Positions 1 to 7,835 of a stretch of 64,000 bases of DNA are shown in pieces. Origin of the DNA: Archangium sp. (GTDB taxonomy: Bacteria; Myxococcota; Myxococcia; Myxococcales; Myxococcaceae); contig JALHMW010000002.1 in the NCBI GenBank assembly GCA_022843845.1, positions 246,240 to 310,239 of the forward strand. The letters run 5' to 3'. Position 1 is the first letter of the stretch; each line of letters opens with the position of its first letter. Position numbers and translations under genes: made by a program. Under the pieces are notes generated by a model. The model searched no databases. It was given only the letters and a program-made list of their open reading frames with translations, and had not been told where the DNA came from.

Positions 1-1
1 G

Positions 2-160
2 CGTGAGCGCCGCTTCGCCGAGGCGCTGGTCGCGTTCAAGGAACTCGCCGCAGAGGTCGATGATCCGCTGATCGATCGGTACGTCGCGCGGTGTGAGGCC
101 TTCGTCGCGGCGCCACCGCCCGAGACATGGGACGGCGTCTACACCGGCTTCGAAGGCTGA
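2..160 (+). CDS. C-terminal end of a class III adenylate/guanylate cyclase (partial)
   Basis: Only the last 52 codons lie in the window, and the 5' part is off the left edge. The frame reads through to a TGA and ends with PPPETWDGVY, the kind of tail found after the catalytic domain in bacterial CHASE2-type or TPR-linked class III cyclases (consensus roughly PPPxDWDGV). The preceding stretch (RRFAEALVAFKELAA) looks like the short helical segment that precedes this tail. The catalytic domain itself is not visible, so the assignment rests on the tail alone. The 3' end overlaps the end of the convergent MFS gene by 22 bases. Confidence 0.6.
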   Translation, partial: RERRFAEALVAFKELAAEVDDPLIDRYVARCEAFVAAPPPETWDGVYTGFEG

Positions 161-1407
161 ACGAGCACGGGCCGGGTCGGACGCCCGAGCAGCCACCAGA
201 CGAGCCCCGTGAGCAGCAGCACGCCGCTCAGACACGCCATCAACCCGCGCGGACCCAGCTCGGTCGCGTCGAGCACCTTGCCGGTGACCCAGCTCGACAC
301 GCCGAGCATCAACATCGACGACATGAAGTCGACCGAGAAGATGCGGCCGCGCATGCCATCTTCCACCTGCAGGGTGATCAACGAACTCGAGAACACCCAC
401 TGCACCGAGATGCCGGTGTGCGCGCACGCAAGCATCAGCGCCGCGACAGGGAGCGAGGGCGAGAGCGCGAAGCCCAGCCAGAAGAAGGCCGTCACCAGGA
501 ACGAGAGGCCGATCGCCCGCTCGAGGAACGCTGGCGAGTCGCCTCCGAAGCGCCGTGCCACGAGAGGGCCAAAGAACGCGCCCAGCCCGCGCATGGCGAG
601 CAACACGCCGATTCCCAGTTCGCCTCGGCCGCCAACCGCGAAGACCTTCTCGCCGAGCGCCGCGTAGAGCAGCAGCGCGCCCCCGCCCGGAATCGCCCAG
701 GCCGTCTTCACGAAGATCGTCCGCCTCACGCTGGCATCGCTGCGAACCCGGGCCACACCTTCGAGCAGATCGTCGAGGCCGATCGCCGCACGGAAGGTCG
801 CCTTGCGCGGCTTTCGAAGGAACGGCACGGCAGCGCCGCGAATGAACAGCGCCGAGACGACATACGTGAGCGCGTTGATCACGAACGCAGCGTCGCGGCC
901 CACCAGCGCTGTCGTCGCGCCACCGGCGATCGCGCCGAACCCGAGCATGGCGGACCAGGTGATGCCCTGGAGCGTGTTCGCGGTGACGATCTCTCCAGGC
1001 TCGACGGTGCTCGCGATGGCGGCCTGCTCCGCGGGATCGAAGAAGGCCGCCGCCGTCATCTGCAAGAAGGTCAGCACGTAGACGAGCCAGACGTCGCCCG
1101 CGTCGTTGACGAAGAGGAACCCGAGCACCACGAGCGCTCGCACCAGATCGCACGCCATCAACACCAGCCGGCGCGGGAGCCGATCGGCGACGACGCCAGC
1201 GACGGGCCCGAGGAGCGCCGCCGGGAGAAAGCGGATGAAGAGCATCGCGCCGATCGCTTCGCCCTTGCCCGAGTACTCGTTGAGCAGCGAGTACAGCGCG
1301 ATGAGGGTGAACCAGTCTCCCGCGAGGCTCACCACCGAGCCGAGCCACAGCCGACGGTACGCCGGGCGACGCTTGAGCACTTCGAGGTAGCCGGACGGAC
1401 CCACCAA
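139..1407 (-). CDS. Major facilitator superfamily exporter (DHA3/EntS-like)
   Basis: A 422-residue integral membrane protein with about twelve hydrophobic segments, the usual length for MFS drug or siderophore exporters. The loop after TM2 carries ADRLPRR, matching the MFS motif A (GxxxDRxxRR) region. The FDPAEQAAI segment near residue 125 is typical of the macrolide-efflux/EntS (DHA3) branch. It is expected to export a small molecule by proton antiport at the inner membrane; the substrate cannot be told. The track start is a TTG; the next codon is GTG (1404) and a TAGGTA -10-like element lies just upstream, so GTG 1404 is an equally good start. It converges on the cyclase end at its 3' side. 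Confidence 0.85.
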   Translation of the reverse strand: MVGPSGYLEVLKRRPAYRRLWLGSVVSLAGDWFTLIALYSLLNEYSGKGEAIGAMLFIRFLPAALLGPVAGVVADRLPRRLVLMACDLVRALVVLGFLFVNDAGDVWLVYVLTFLQMTAAAFFDPAEQAAIASTVEPGEIVTANTLQGITWSAMLGFGAIAGGATTALVGRDAAFVINALTYVVSALFIRGAAVPFLRKPRKATFRAAIGLDDLLEGVARVRSDASVRRTIFVKTAWAIPGGGALLLYAALGEKVFAVGGRGELGIGVLLAMRGLGAFFGPLVARRFGGDSPAFLERAIGLSFLVTAFFWLGFALSPSLPVAALMLACAHTGISVQWVFSSSLITLQVEDGMRGRIFSVDFMSSMLMLGVSSWVTGKVLDATELGPRGLMACLSGVLLLTGLVWWLLGRPTRPVLVQPSKPV

Positions 1408-1454
1408 CCGTACCTATCGCGGAGCGGTTTCGACTGCCTGAGAGACTCGCGGTG

Positions 1455-2264
1455 TCAGTGGCCGTCGGTCGTGGGGGCCGTCTCGAGAGCAGCGCCTGCG
1501 TCGGCAGCCGACTCGGCCGGCTTCACCTCGGAAGGCGGCACGACCGGCGCAGGCGGGGCAGGGGGCACCACGACGGGCGGAGGCGCCGGAAGGCCCTGCA
1601 CCGCGGCCCGCAACGTGTCCGAGAGTGACTTCACCTGCGGCTCGACCGCCAACAACATCTGCGTCGCGTCCTTCTTGTGCCGCGCGTCGGCGTCGGCCGC
1701 GAGCTTGAGCTGACGGAGCGCCTCATCGAGCTGCTTGCGCGCGTCGTCGATGCGCTGCTTCGCGAGGAAGTAGGCCACCTCTCCTCGCAGGAGGCCCAAC
1801 GTCGCGCGCTGCTGCTCCGACAACCCACGCAGCGCCTCCGCCCGCTTCACCAACGCGACGCCGACATCCAGGTCGCCCTTGAGATCGGACGCAACGCGAG
1901 GCTTCGCGAGCAGCTCGACGACCGAGAACAGCGCGCGATCGAGCTCGTCTCGATCCTGATACCGTTGACCGATCACCGCGAGCGCCGTGTTGCCATTCAG
2001 ATCGAGCGGCGCATACGCCTCGGCCAGGAGCGGATCGCCGGGCTGGAACGTCTCCGTCCCCATGGGGAGCATCTTCCCGCGCGTGACGACGAGCTGGTTG
2101 CCGACGAGCTCGAGGCTCCACGTCCGCGCGTTGAGCATCGACGCGCCGTAGAGGCCTCCCGTCGCAGCCGCCACGACGACGGCGAAGATCAGCAGGTTGC
2201 GAAACGCCCTCCCCAACCGGGAGAAGAACGAGGGACCCTGAGCGGTGTCGTGGTTGGAGGTCAT
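1455..2264 (-). CDS. Single-pass membrane protein with helical periplasmic domain, Pro-rich tail
   Basis: Taken as 269 residues from ATG 2264. The longer 1223-residue track ORF is an antisense extension through the coiled-coil gene. Residues 1-25 are polar, followed by one TM segment (about 21-45, NLLIFAVVVAAATGGLYGA). The rest is a soluble region with helix-rich, TPR-like spacing (about 60-210) and an Ala/Pro-rich tail (APPPVVVPPAPPAPVVPP) ending at the stop. No family is recognised. It is divergent from the giant coiled-coil gene, and a TTGCGG-N16-TAGCCT promoter lies ten bases before the ATG. It probably acts at the periplasmic face of the inner membrane; function unknown. Confidence 0.75.
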   Translation of the reverse strand: MTSNHDTAQGPSFFSRLGRAFRNLLIFAVVVAAATGGLYGASMLNARTWSLELVGNQLVVTRGKMLPMGTETFQPGDPLLAEAYAPLDLNGNTALAVIGQRYQDRDELDRALFSVVELLAKPRVASDLKGDLDVGVALVKRAEALRGLSEQQRATLGLLRGEVAYFLAKQRIDDARKQLDEALRQLKLAADADARHKKDATQMLLAVEPQVKSLSDTLRAAVQGLPAPPPVVVPPAPPAPVVPPSEVKPAESAADAGAALETAPTTDGH

Positions 2265-2274
2265 GGCGCGCAAC

Positions 2275-2302
2275 AGGCTAGTACGGGAAGTAACACCCGC
2301 AA
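2275..2302 (-). promoter_or_regulatory. Sigma-70-like promoter for the minus-strand gene 1455-2264
   Basis: On the minus strand TTGCGG and TAGCCT are separated by 16 bases. The -10 element ends ten bases before ATG 2264 and no Shine-Dalgarno sequence is visible, so the transcript would be leaderless or nearly so. Pattern match by eye only. Confidence 0.4.
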
Positions 2303-2319
2303 TTGCCAGGTGGTTTCCT

Positions 2320-2346
2320 TTGGCGCTCCCGACAGGGGAGTAGACT
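2320..2346 (+). promoter_or_regulatory. Possible promoter for the coiled-coil gene
   Basis: TTGGCG and TAGACT are spaced by 15 bases, with the -10 element ending 11 bases before GTG 2358. The spacing is short, so this is a tentative call. It would give a very short leader and supports GTG 2358 as the start. Confidence 0.3.
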
Positions 2347-2357
2347 TCGGCAACGTC

Positions 2358-5300
2358 GTGTCGACTTCCTTCAAACGGCTGGGCCAGAGCGAGCTGCTCC
2401 CGCGCTACATCTTCGCGGAGAGTCTCTATGCCCGGCGTCGCGTGCTCGAGATCGGCGCCGTCGCCTCGACGCTCGGTCAGTCGGCGCGGTTCTTGTCGAC
2501 CAGAGGTGCGCGCGTCGTCGTTGCTGCCGACAGCGATCTGCAGGCCATTCAGGAGGCGCAGGCGAAGCTCGCGGGCCCGAACCTGCGTTTCCGCCCGCCG
2601 GTATTCGACGACTTCGAGGCCGGCAGCTTCGATCTGGTGATGGTGGCCGATCTCGCGCCGTACGTCGTCGCGCCCGAGCTGCTCAAAGATCTCGCGCGGC
2701 TGGTCGCGAAGGGCGGCTACCTGATGGGCGGCCTGCGCAACCCGGCCGGGCTCGCGCTCTCCAACGTCATGGATCCGGAAGAGGCGACCCCAACGCCAAC
2801 GTACGGGCAACTGCTCGACGCGCTCACGGTTCACTTCAAGTCCGTCGAGGTCGCGACGCAGTCGCCCGTGCTCGGCTACCAGCTCGCGTTCGAGCGTGGC
2901 GAAGGGCTGCAGGTCGACGGCTCGCTCGCGGGCCTGAGCGAGGCTGCGTACTTCATCGTCGTCGCCGGCCAGGAGCCTGCGCGCAGCTTCGATCCCACGT
3001 GGGTGCAGCTGCCTCCCGAGCCGCTCGCGTTCACCGGGGGCCGGCTGGAGGACTTCTCGACGCGGGCGCGTGATTGGCGCGAGCGCTCCGAGCGCATGAA
3101 GGACGCGCTTCAGAAGAAGACGGTCGAGCTCGAGACGCGCCAGGCCGATCTTCGTGAGACGAGCGGTCAGCTCGAGGCCACCAAAGACGCCGTCGCGAGG
3201 CTCACGGCCCAGCTCGAGTCGCGTCGAGATCGCCCCGAGGCGCTGCGCGATCGTGAAGATCTCGCCCAGCGGGTTCGCCGCATGGAAGCCGAGCTGACGG
3301 TGCTTCGCGAGCGCGCCATCGACGCAGAGGGCAGGGCGACCGCCGCGAAGAGCGATCACGACGCCCTCCAGCGCGCGCAGAAGGACGCCGCGATCACCAC
3401 GCTGGCCGCGCAGGAGCAGATTCGCCTCGAGCGCGCTCGCCGTGAAGAGGTCGCGACCCAGCTCGAAGACGCCCGCACCCGGCTGGCCCGCGCGTACGAA
3501 GAGCTCAAGAAGGCGCAGGAAGACGTCGTCACCGAGCGGCTCGAACGAGAGCGCGCGTTGTCGGCCGCCGACCGCGTTCGCGAGACGATGTCGTCGAAGG
3601 AGGCCGACCTCGAGTCCGCCCGCCAGCGTGAGCTCGCCCTCGCCGAGGCCCGCACCCAGTCGCTGCTCGCCATCGAAGGCCTGGAGCGCTCGCTCGCCGA
3701 GGCCCGCACTCAGGTCGCTGAGATGCGCGACGAGTCTTCGAAGCGCGAGGCTGACCGCCTGTCGCTGGCGCGATCGTTCGAGGTGGAGTCGACGCACCGC
3801 CGCGAGCTCGAGAAGGAGCTGCAGCGCGAGGTGACGAAGGCCCGCGAGCTCGAGCAGGCGCTGGCCGAGAGACAGACCGCCCTCACCGGCCTCGAGACGG
3901 AGCTGCAGTCGGCGGCGTCTGCCCACGCGCGCGCGCTGCGAGACATCGAGACGCTGGCGAGCTCGGAGCGGACCTGGCGCGAGCTGGCCGGACAGTACGA
4001 GCAGCGGCTGACCGAGACGAGCGCCAACGTGCAGCAGCTGAGCGATCAGGTCGCCCAGCTTGGCGCCGAGAAAGAGAGTGAGATCGCCCGCGGGCGCCGC
4101 CTCGAGCGCGATCTCGAGACCGCGATCACCGCCGAGCGCACCAGCCGCGAGCAGTCCGACGTGCTCGGTGGCGACCTGCGCCGTCAGATCACCGAGATCA
4201 CCCAGGACCGCGAGCGGCTGATCGAAGAGAGGGATGATCTTCGCGGCGCGGTCGACGACTTGCGCAAGGCGCGGGAGAATGAGCAGCAACGCGTCGCGCA
4301 GCTCGAAGATCGCAAGGCCGAGCTCACGGCCACCGTCTCGAAGCTCGAAGCCGAGGTCGCGCAGGCCCGGCGCGAACATGAAGAGCTCGTCCAGAGCGCC
4401 GCCCAGCAGCAGCGCACGCTGCAGAGCGTCATCGTCGATCGTGACGCGGCGCTGTCGACCGAGAAGGCCACCTCCGAAGCGCTGCGCCAGCAGCTCGTCG
4501 GCCTCGACGGCGAGATCGCACGACTCGGCGGCATGCTCCGCGAGGGCCAGAGGCTCCTCGACGAGACCCGCGCGTCGCTCGAAGCACGCTCGAAGGACGT
4601 CGAGGTCGAGCAGGCCGAGGCCGCGGCGATGCGCAGACGCATCCAGCTCCTCGAGGGCACGCTGGGGCAGGCGACCGACGCGCTCGAACAGACCGCCGCG
4701 ACCCTCGACGCGACCCGCGCCGAGAAGGTCGCGCTTCAGCACCGGCTCGACGAGTCGACGCTTCGCGCGACTGGCCTGTCGGATCAGGTCCAGAACCTTC
4801 AGCGCATCACGCTGGCTGCCGACGAAGCGCTCGCCGCCGCCAGGTCTCAGCGCAACGCGCTCGATCGGGAGCTCGCCGCCCTGCGGCAGCAGACCGACGT
4901 CGAGCGCAAAGAGGCGGAGCAGCGCGCCCAGTCGCTCTGGCAGGCTGCCGAGGTCTCGGCGAGCCGGGTCGTCGAGCTCGACGCACGTTTTGCCGAAGCG
5001 TCGACGCAGTTGCGGGAGCAGGCCGAACGCGCTGCCCAGCAACAGGCCGAGCTCGAGCGGCTGACCCGGGAGCAGGCCGAGGCGAACGAGACCGCCACCC
5101 ATCGAGCCCAGCAGCTCGCCCAGCACGTCGACGCCATCAGCACGCTCACTCGCGAGCTCGAACAGGAGCGCGCAGCCTCTGCGGCCCAGCGGCTCGCCAC
5201 CGACTCCCTGCAGACCGAGCTCACGCAGACTCGCGACGCCCTCGAGCGCCGGACCGCTGCCTTCAACGAGAGCCAGCTCGCCCTGTCGACCGCGATCAAC

Positions 5301-7826
5301 ACCGTGGGCCAGCGCGAGCAGTCGATTGCCGCGCTCGAGACAGAGCGTTCAGCCCTCAGCGGCTCCGCGACCGCCCAGCAGACGCAGCTGGCAGAGCTGT
5401 CGCGTGGGCTGTCGGAGCGTGAGGCAGCGCTCGCGTCGGCTCGCCAGTCGGTTCAGGACCTGGAGCAGGCTCGCGATGGCTTGAACGTCCAGCTGGCCGC
5501 TCGTGAGCTGCGCGTGTCAGAACTCACTGCGGCGTCAGCGGAGCTTCAGGGCTCGATCGATCGGCTGAGCGCCGAACGCACGGCCCTCGGTCTCGAGCGC
5601 GATGGGCTTCAGACGACCTTGACCGCCGAGCGCGACACGCTGACGACCGACCTCGCCAGGGCGCGACGTGAGGTCGCGGCGCTGGCGGAGGAACTCGAGC
5701 ACCTCAAGGCCGAGCTCGAGGAGGGCTCGATCGCTCGAGAGCAGATCGTCCAGCTTCGCGAACTCGCCGAGACCGAGCGCGCCGCGCTGGCGCAGACCCT
5801 GGCCTCACGCACCGACGAGCTCGAAAAGAGCCTGCAGGCCCGTGAACAGCTCCGTGAGACTTCCGAGGCAGAGCGGCGCGCACTCGAAGAGACGTTGGCT
5901 GCGCGGGTCGCGGAGGTCGAGCGGCTGACCACGACGCAGCAGGAACTCTCGTCGAGCCTCGACGAGCGCACGGCTGCGGTCGACGACGCGCGCAAGACGC
6001 TCGAGGCCCGCGAGGCGGCCTGGGAGCAGGCGCGCGCCTCGTTGATCGAGGCGCAGCGCCGGGAGCTCGAGGCGACGACCCAGACGGCCACCCTCGCGCT
6101 CGAAACCCGCGAGGCCGCATGGGAGCAGCTCCGCGTCTCGTTGATCGAGTCACAGCGCCGCGAACTCGAGGCGACGACGCAGGCCGCCACTCGCGCGCTC
6201 GATGCACGGCAGGCAGAGCTCGAGGCTCAACTGGTGGCGGCGCGCGCCGATCACGACAAGGCCATCGAGCAGCAGGCCGCCGCGTACCAGGTCAACCTCG
6301 AGCAGCGCAGCGCCGACGCAGCGAAGGCCCTGGCGGCGCGTGAAGAGGAGCTGCTCCAGCGCAACGCGACGTCGGAGGCGAAGCTCAACGAGCTCGAGCG
6401 TCAGCGTGACGAGGTGAAGGCGAGCCTCGAGCAGGCGAAAGAGGCCGCGTCGACGGAGCGCACCGAGGCGCAGGGGCGCGTCGAGGCCGTTCGTGCAGAG
6501 CTCGAGCAGGCGCGCGCCGACGCAGAGAAGGGGCACTCCGAAGCGCGCGGGCACCAGGCCGGCAAGCAGGCGCTCCAGCTCGAGCTCGATCGGTCGAGGG
6601 TGGAGCTCGATCAGCTCCGCACGTCGCTCGCCCAGGCTGGCGGTGAGAGCCGCGCCATCGCCGAGGCCCGCGCCCAGCTGGAGTCCGAGGTCGAGCGCCT
6701 GCGCCTGCGGGTCCCCATGCTCGAGGGCGAGCTCACGGCGCTTCGCTCGACGCAGCCAGAGCTCACGGCCTTCAGGGAGCGCGTGCCCGGGCTCGAGCAG
6801 TCGCTCGTCGAGCTCACCCAGCGCGCCACCGCAGAGGCCGAGGCCCGCGAAGCGCTCGCCGGCAGCATGACCGCCGCAGAGGCCGAGCTCGCCGAGCTGC
6901 GCGCACACGCGTCCACACTCGAGCTGTCGCACGGAGAAGCCGAGGCCCGGGCGGCCGTCCTCCAGCAGCAGGTGCTCGACGCCGAGACGCGCGCCGTGCA
7001 GCTCGCCGAGTCGTTGTCGCTGTACCAGGACGAGAGGCCCGCGCTTGGCACCGAGATCACCGAGCTGCGCCTGAAGGTGAACGTGCTCGAGCGGCAGCTC
7101 ACCGAGGCAGAGCGCGCGGCGCCGCGTTCCGATGCTGAGATCGACGCGCTGCGCCGGCGTCTGCCCGAGCTCGAAGCCGAGATTGAGATCGCGAAGGTCA
7201 ACGCGAAGAACGACACCGAGGCCGCCGTCACCGCGCGCAGGCAGGCTGAAGAGCTCCTGCTCGCGCTGCGCGTGAAGTACGGCGAGCTGCAGCACGAGCT
7301 GGCGACGGCGCACGAGACGATCGAGCAGTCGAAGTCGGGCGCACCCGATCTGCGTGAGCAGGTCATCGAGCTCACTGCCGAGAACGAGCTCATCGAAGGC
7401 GAACGCGAGCGCCTGGCCGAGGCGGTGGAGACGCTCGAGCGGCGCCTCAAGGAGCAGGACCAGCTGAAGGACCGTCTGCTGCGCGTCGAGACCGACCTCG
7501 AGCTCACCCGAAAGCTGCTGGATCAGGCGCGGCGCGATCTCGAGACCGCGCGCAACGCGCCGGCCCCCGCGCCCAGAGCGCCCTACGTCGACCTGGCCGG
7601 CTTCGACGAGGAGTCAGTCACCGCCGTCAACCCCATTCCCGACCTCGCCGCGCTGCTCAAGCAGACCGCTCCGAAGGCCCCGCCGGCCCCTCCCATTTCG
7701 CCGCCCATCCCTCCGACCGATCCCGAGGTCTTCGAGCTCGAGGTGGCCGACGACGACGCTGAAGAGATCCTCCTCCTCGACGAAGAGTCAGGTGAGAGCG
7801 GAACGAACGGGAACGGAAAGAAGTAA
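2358..7826 (+). CDS. Giant coiled-coil protein with N-terminal methyltransferase-like domain
   Basis: About 1822 residues from GTG 2358 (the track start at 1677 lies antisense to the neighbouring gene and is rejected). Residues 1-190 resemble a Rossmann methyltransferase: strand-helix RRVLEIGAVASTLGQ, an acidic position in VVVAADSD, then FDLVMVADL and a GGYLMGG turn. The glycine-rich motif I (usually GxGxG) is degraded, so SAM binding is doubtful. From about residue 235 to 1740 the protein is one continuous Glu/Arg/Ala/Leu heptad coiled coil. The tail (1740-1822) is Pro-rich, then very acidic (LEVADDDAEEILLLDEE). A head-plus-long-coiled-coil plan recalls myxobacterial motility or scaffold proteins such as FrzS and AglZ, whose heads are receiver-like. 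A cytoskeletal or polar scaffold role is inference. It is followed after nine bases by the next gene. Confidence 0.85.
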   Translation: MSTSFKRLGQSELLPRYIFAESLYARRRVLEIGAVASTLGQSARFLSTRGARVVVAADSDLQAIQEAQAKLAGPNLRFRPPVFDDFEAGSFDLVMVADLAPYVVAPELLKDLARLVAKGGYLMGGLRNPAGLALSNVMDPEEATPTPTYGQLLDALTVHFKSVEVATQSPVLGYQLAFERGEGLQVDGSLAGLSEAAYFIVVAGQEPARSFDPTWVQLPPEPLAFTGGRLEDFSTRARDWRERSERMKDALQKKTVELETRQADLRETSGQLEATKDAVARLTAQLESRRDRPEALRDREDLAQRVRRMEAELTVLRERAIDAEGRATAAKSDHDALQRAQKDAAITTLAAQEQIRLERARREEVATQLEDARTRLARAYEELKKAQEDVVTERLERERALSAADRVRETMSSKEADLESARQRELALAEARTQSLLAIEGLERSLAEARTQVAEMRDESSKREADRLSLARSFEVESTHRRELEKELQREVTKARELEQALAERQTALTGLETELQSAASAHARALRDIETLASSERTWRELAGQYEQRLTETSANVQQLSDQVAQLGAEKESEIARGRRLERDLETAITAERTSREQSDVLGGDLRRQITEITQDRERLIEERDDLRGAVDDLRKARENEQQRVAQLEDRKAELTATVSKLEAEVAQARREHEELVQSAAQQQRTLQSVIVDRDAALSTEKATSEALRQQLVGLDGEIARLGGMLREGQRLLDETRASLEARSKDVEVEQAEAAAMRRRIQLLEGTLGQATDALEQTAATLDATRAEKVALQHRLDESTLRATGLSDQVQNLQRITLAADEALAAARSQRNALDRELAALRQQTDVERKEAEQRAQSLWQAAEVSASRVVELDARFAEASTQLREQAERAAQQQAELERLTREQAEANETATHRAQQLAQHVDAISTLTRELEQERAASAAQRLATDSLQTELTQTRDALERRTAAFNESQLALSTAINTVGQREQSIAALETERSALSGSATAQQTQLAELSRGLSEREAALASARQSVQDLEQARDGLNVQLAARELRVSELTAASAELQGSIDRLSAERTALGLERDGLQTTLTAERDTLTTDLARARREVAALAEELEHLKAELEEGSIAREQIVQLRELAETERAALAQTLASRTDELEKSLQAREQLRETSEAERRALEETLAARVAEVERLTTTQQELSSSLDERTAAVDDARKTLEAREAAWEQARASLIEAQRRELEATTQTATLALETREAAWEQLRVSLIESQRRELEATTQAATRALDARQAELEAQLVAARADHDKAIEQQAAAYQVNLEQRSADAAKALAAREEELLQRNATSEAKLNELERQRDEVKASLEQAKEAASTERTEAQGRVEAVRAELEQARADAEKGHSEARGHQAGKQALQLELDRSRVELDQLRTSLAQAGGESRAIAEARAQLESEVERLRLRVPMLEGELTALRSTQPELTAFRERVPGLEQSLVELTQRATAEAEAREALAGSMTAAEAELAELRAHASTLELSHGEAEARAAVLQQQVLDAETRAVQLAESLSLYQDERPALGTEITELRLKVNVLERQLTEAERAAPRSDAEIDALRRRLPELEAEIEIAKVNAKNDTEAAVTARRQAEELLLALRVKYGELQHELATAHETIEQSKSGAPDLREQVIELTAENELIEGERERLAEAVETLERRLKEQDQLKDRLLRVETDLELTRKLLDQARRDLETARNAPAPAPRAPYVDLAGFDEESVTAVNPIPDLAALLKQTAPKAPPAPPISPPIPPTDPEVFELEVADDDAEEILLLDEESGESGTNGNGKK
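6000..6197 (+). repeat. Tandem 99-bp in-frame duplication inside the coiled coil
   Basis: Two adjacent 99-bp units (6000-6098 and 6099-6197) encode nearly the same 33 residues: both contain REAAWEQ, SLIE and QRRELEATTQ. The unit is not a multiple of seven residues, so the duplication shifts heptad phase unless there is a stutter. It looks like a fairly recent internal duplication, since the nucleotide match is also high. Confidence 0.8.
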
Positions 7827-7835
7827 GAGAGCGGC

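Noticed and set aside
1455-5126. 1223-residue minus-strand ORF across the coiled-coil gene
   Set aside because: Only its last 269 residues (from ATG 2264) look like a protein with a TM helix. The rest is low-complexity Arg/Leu shadow of the heptad codons on the other strand.
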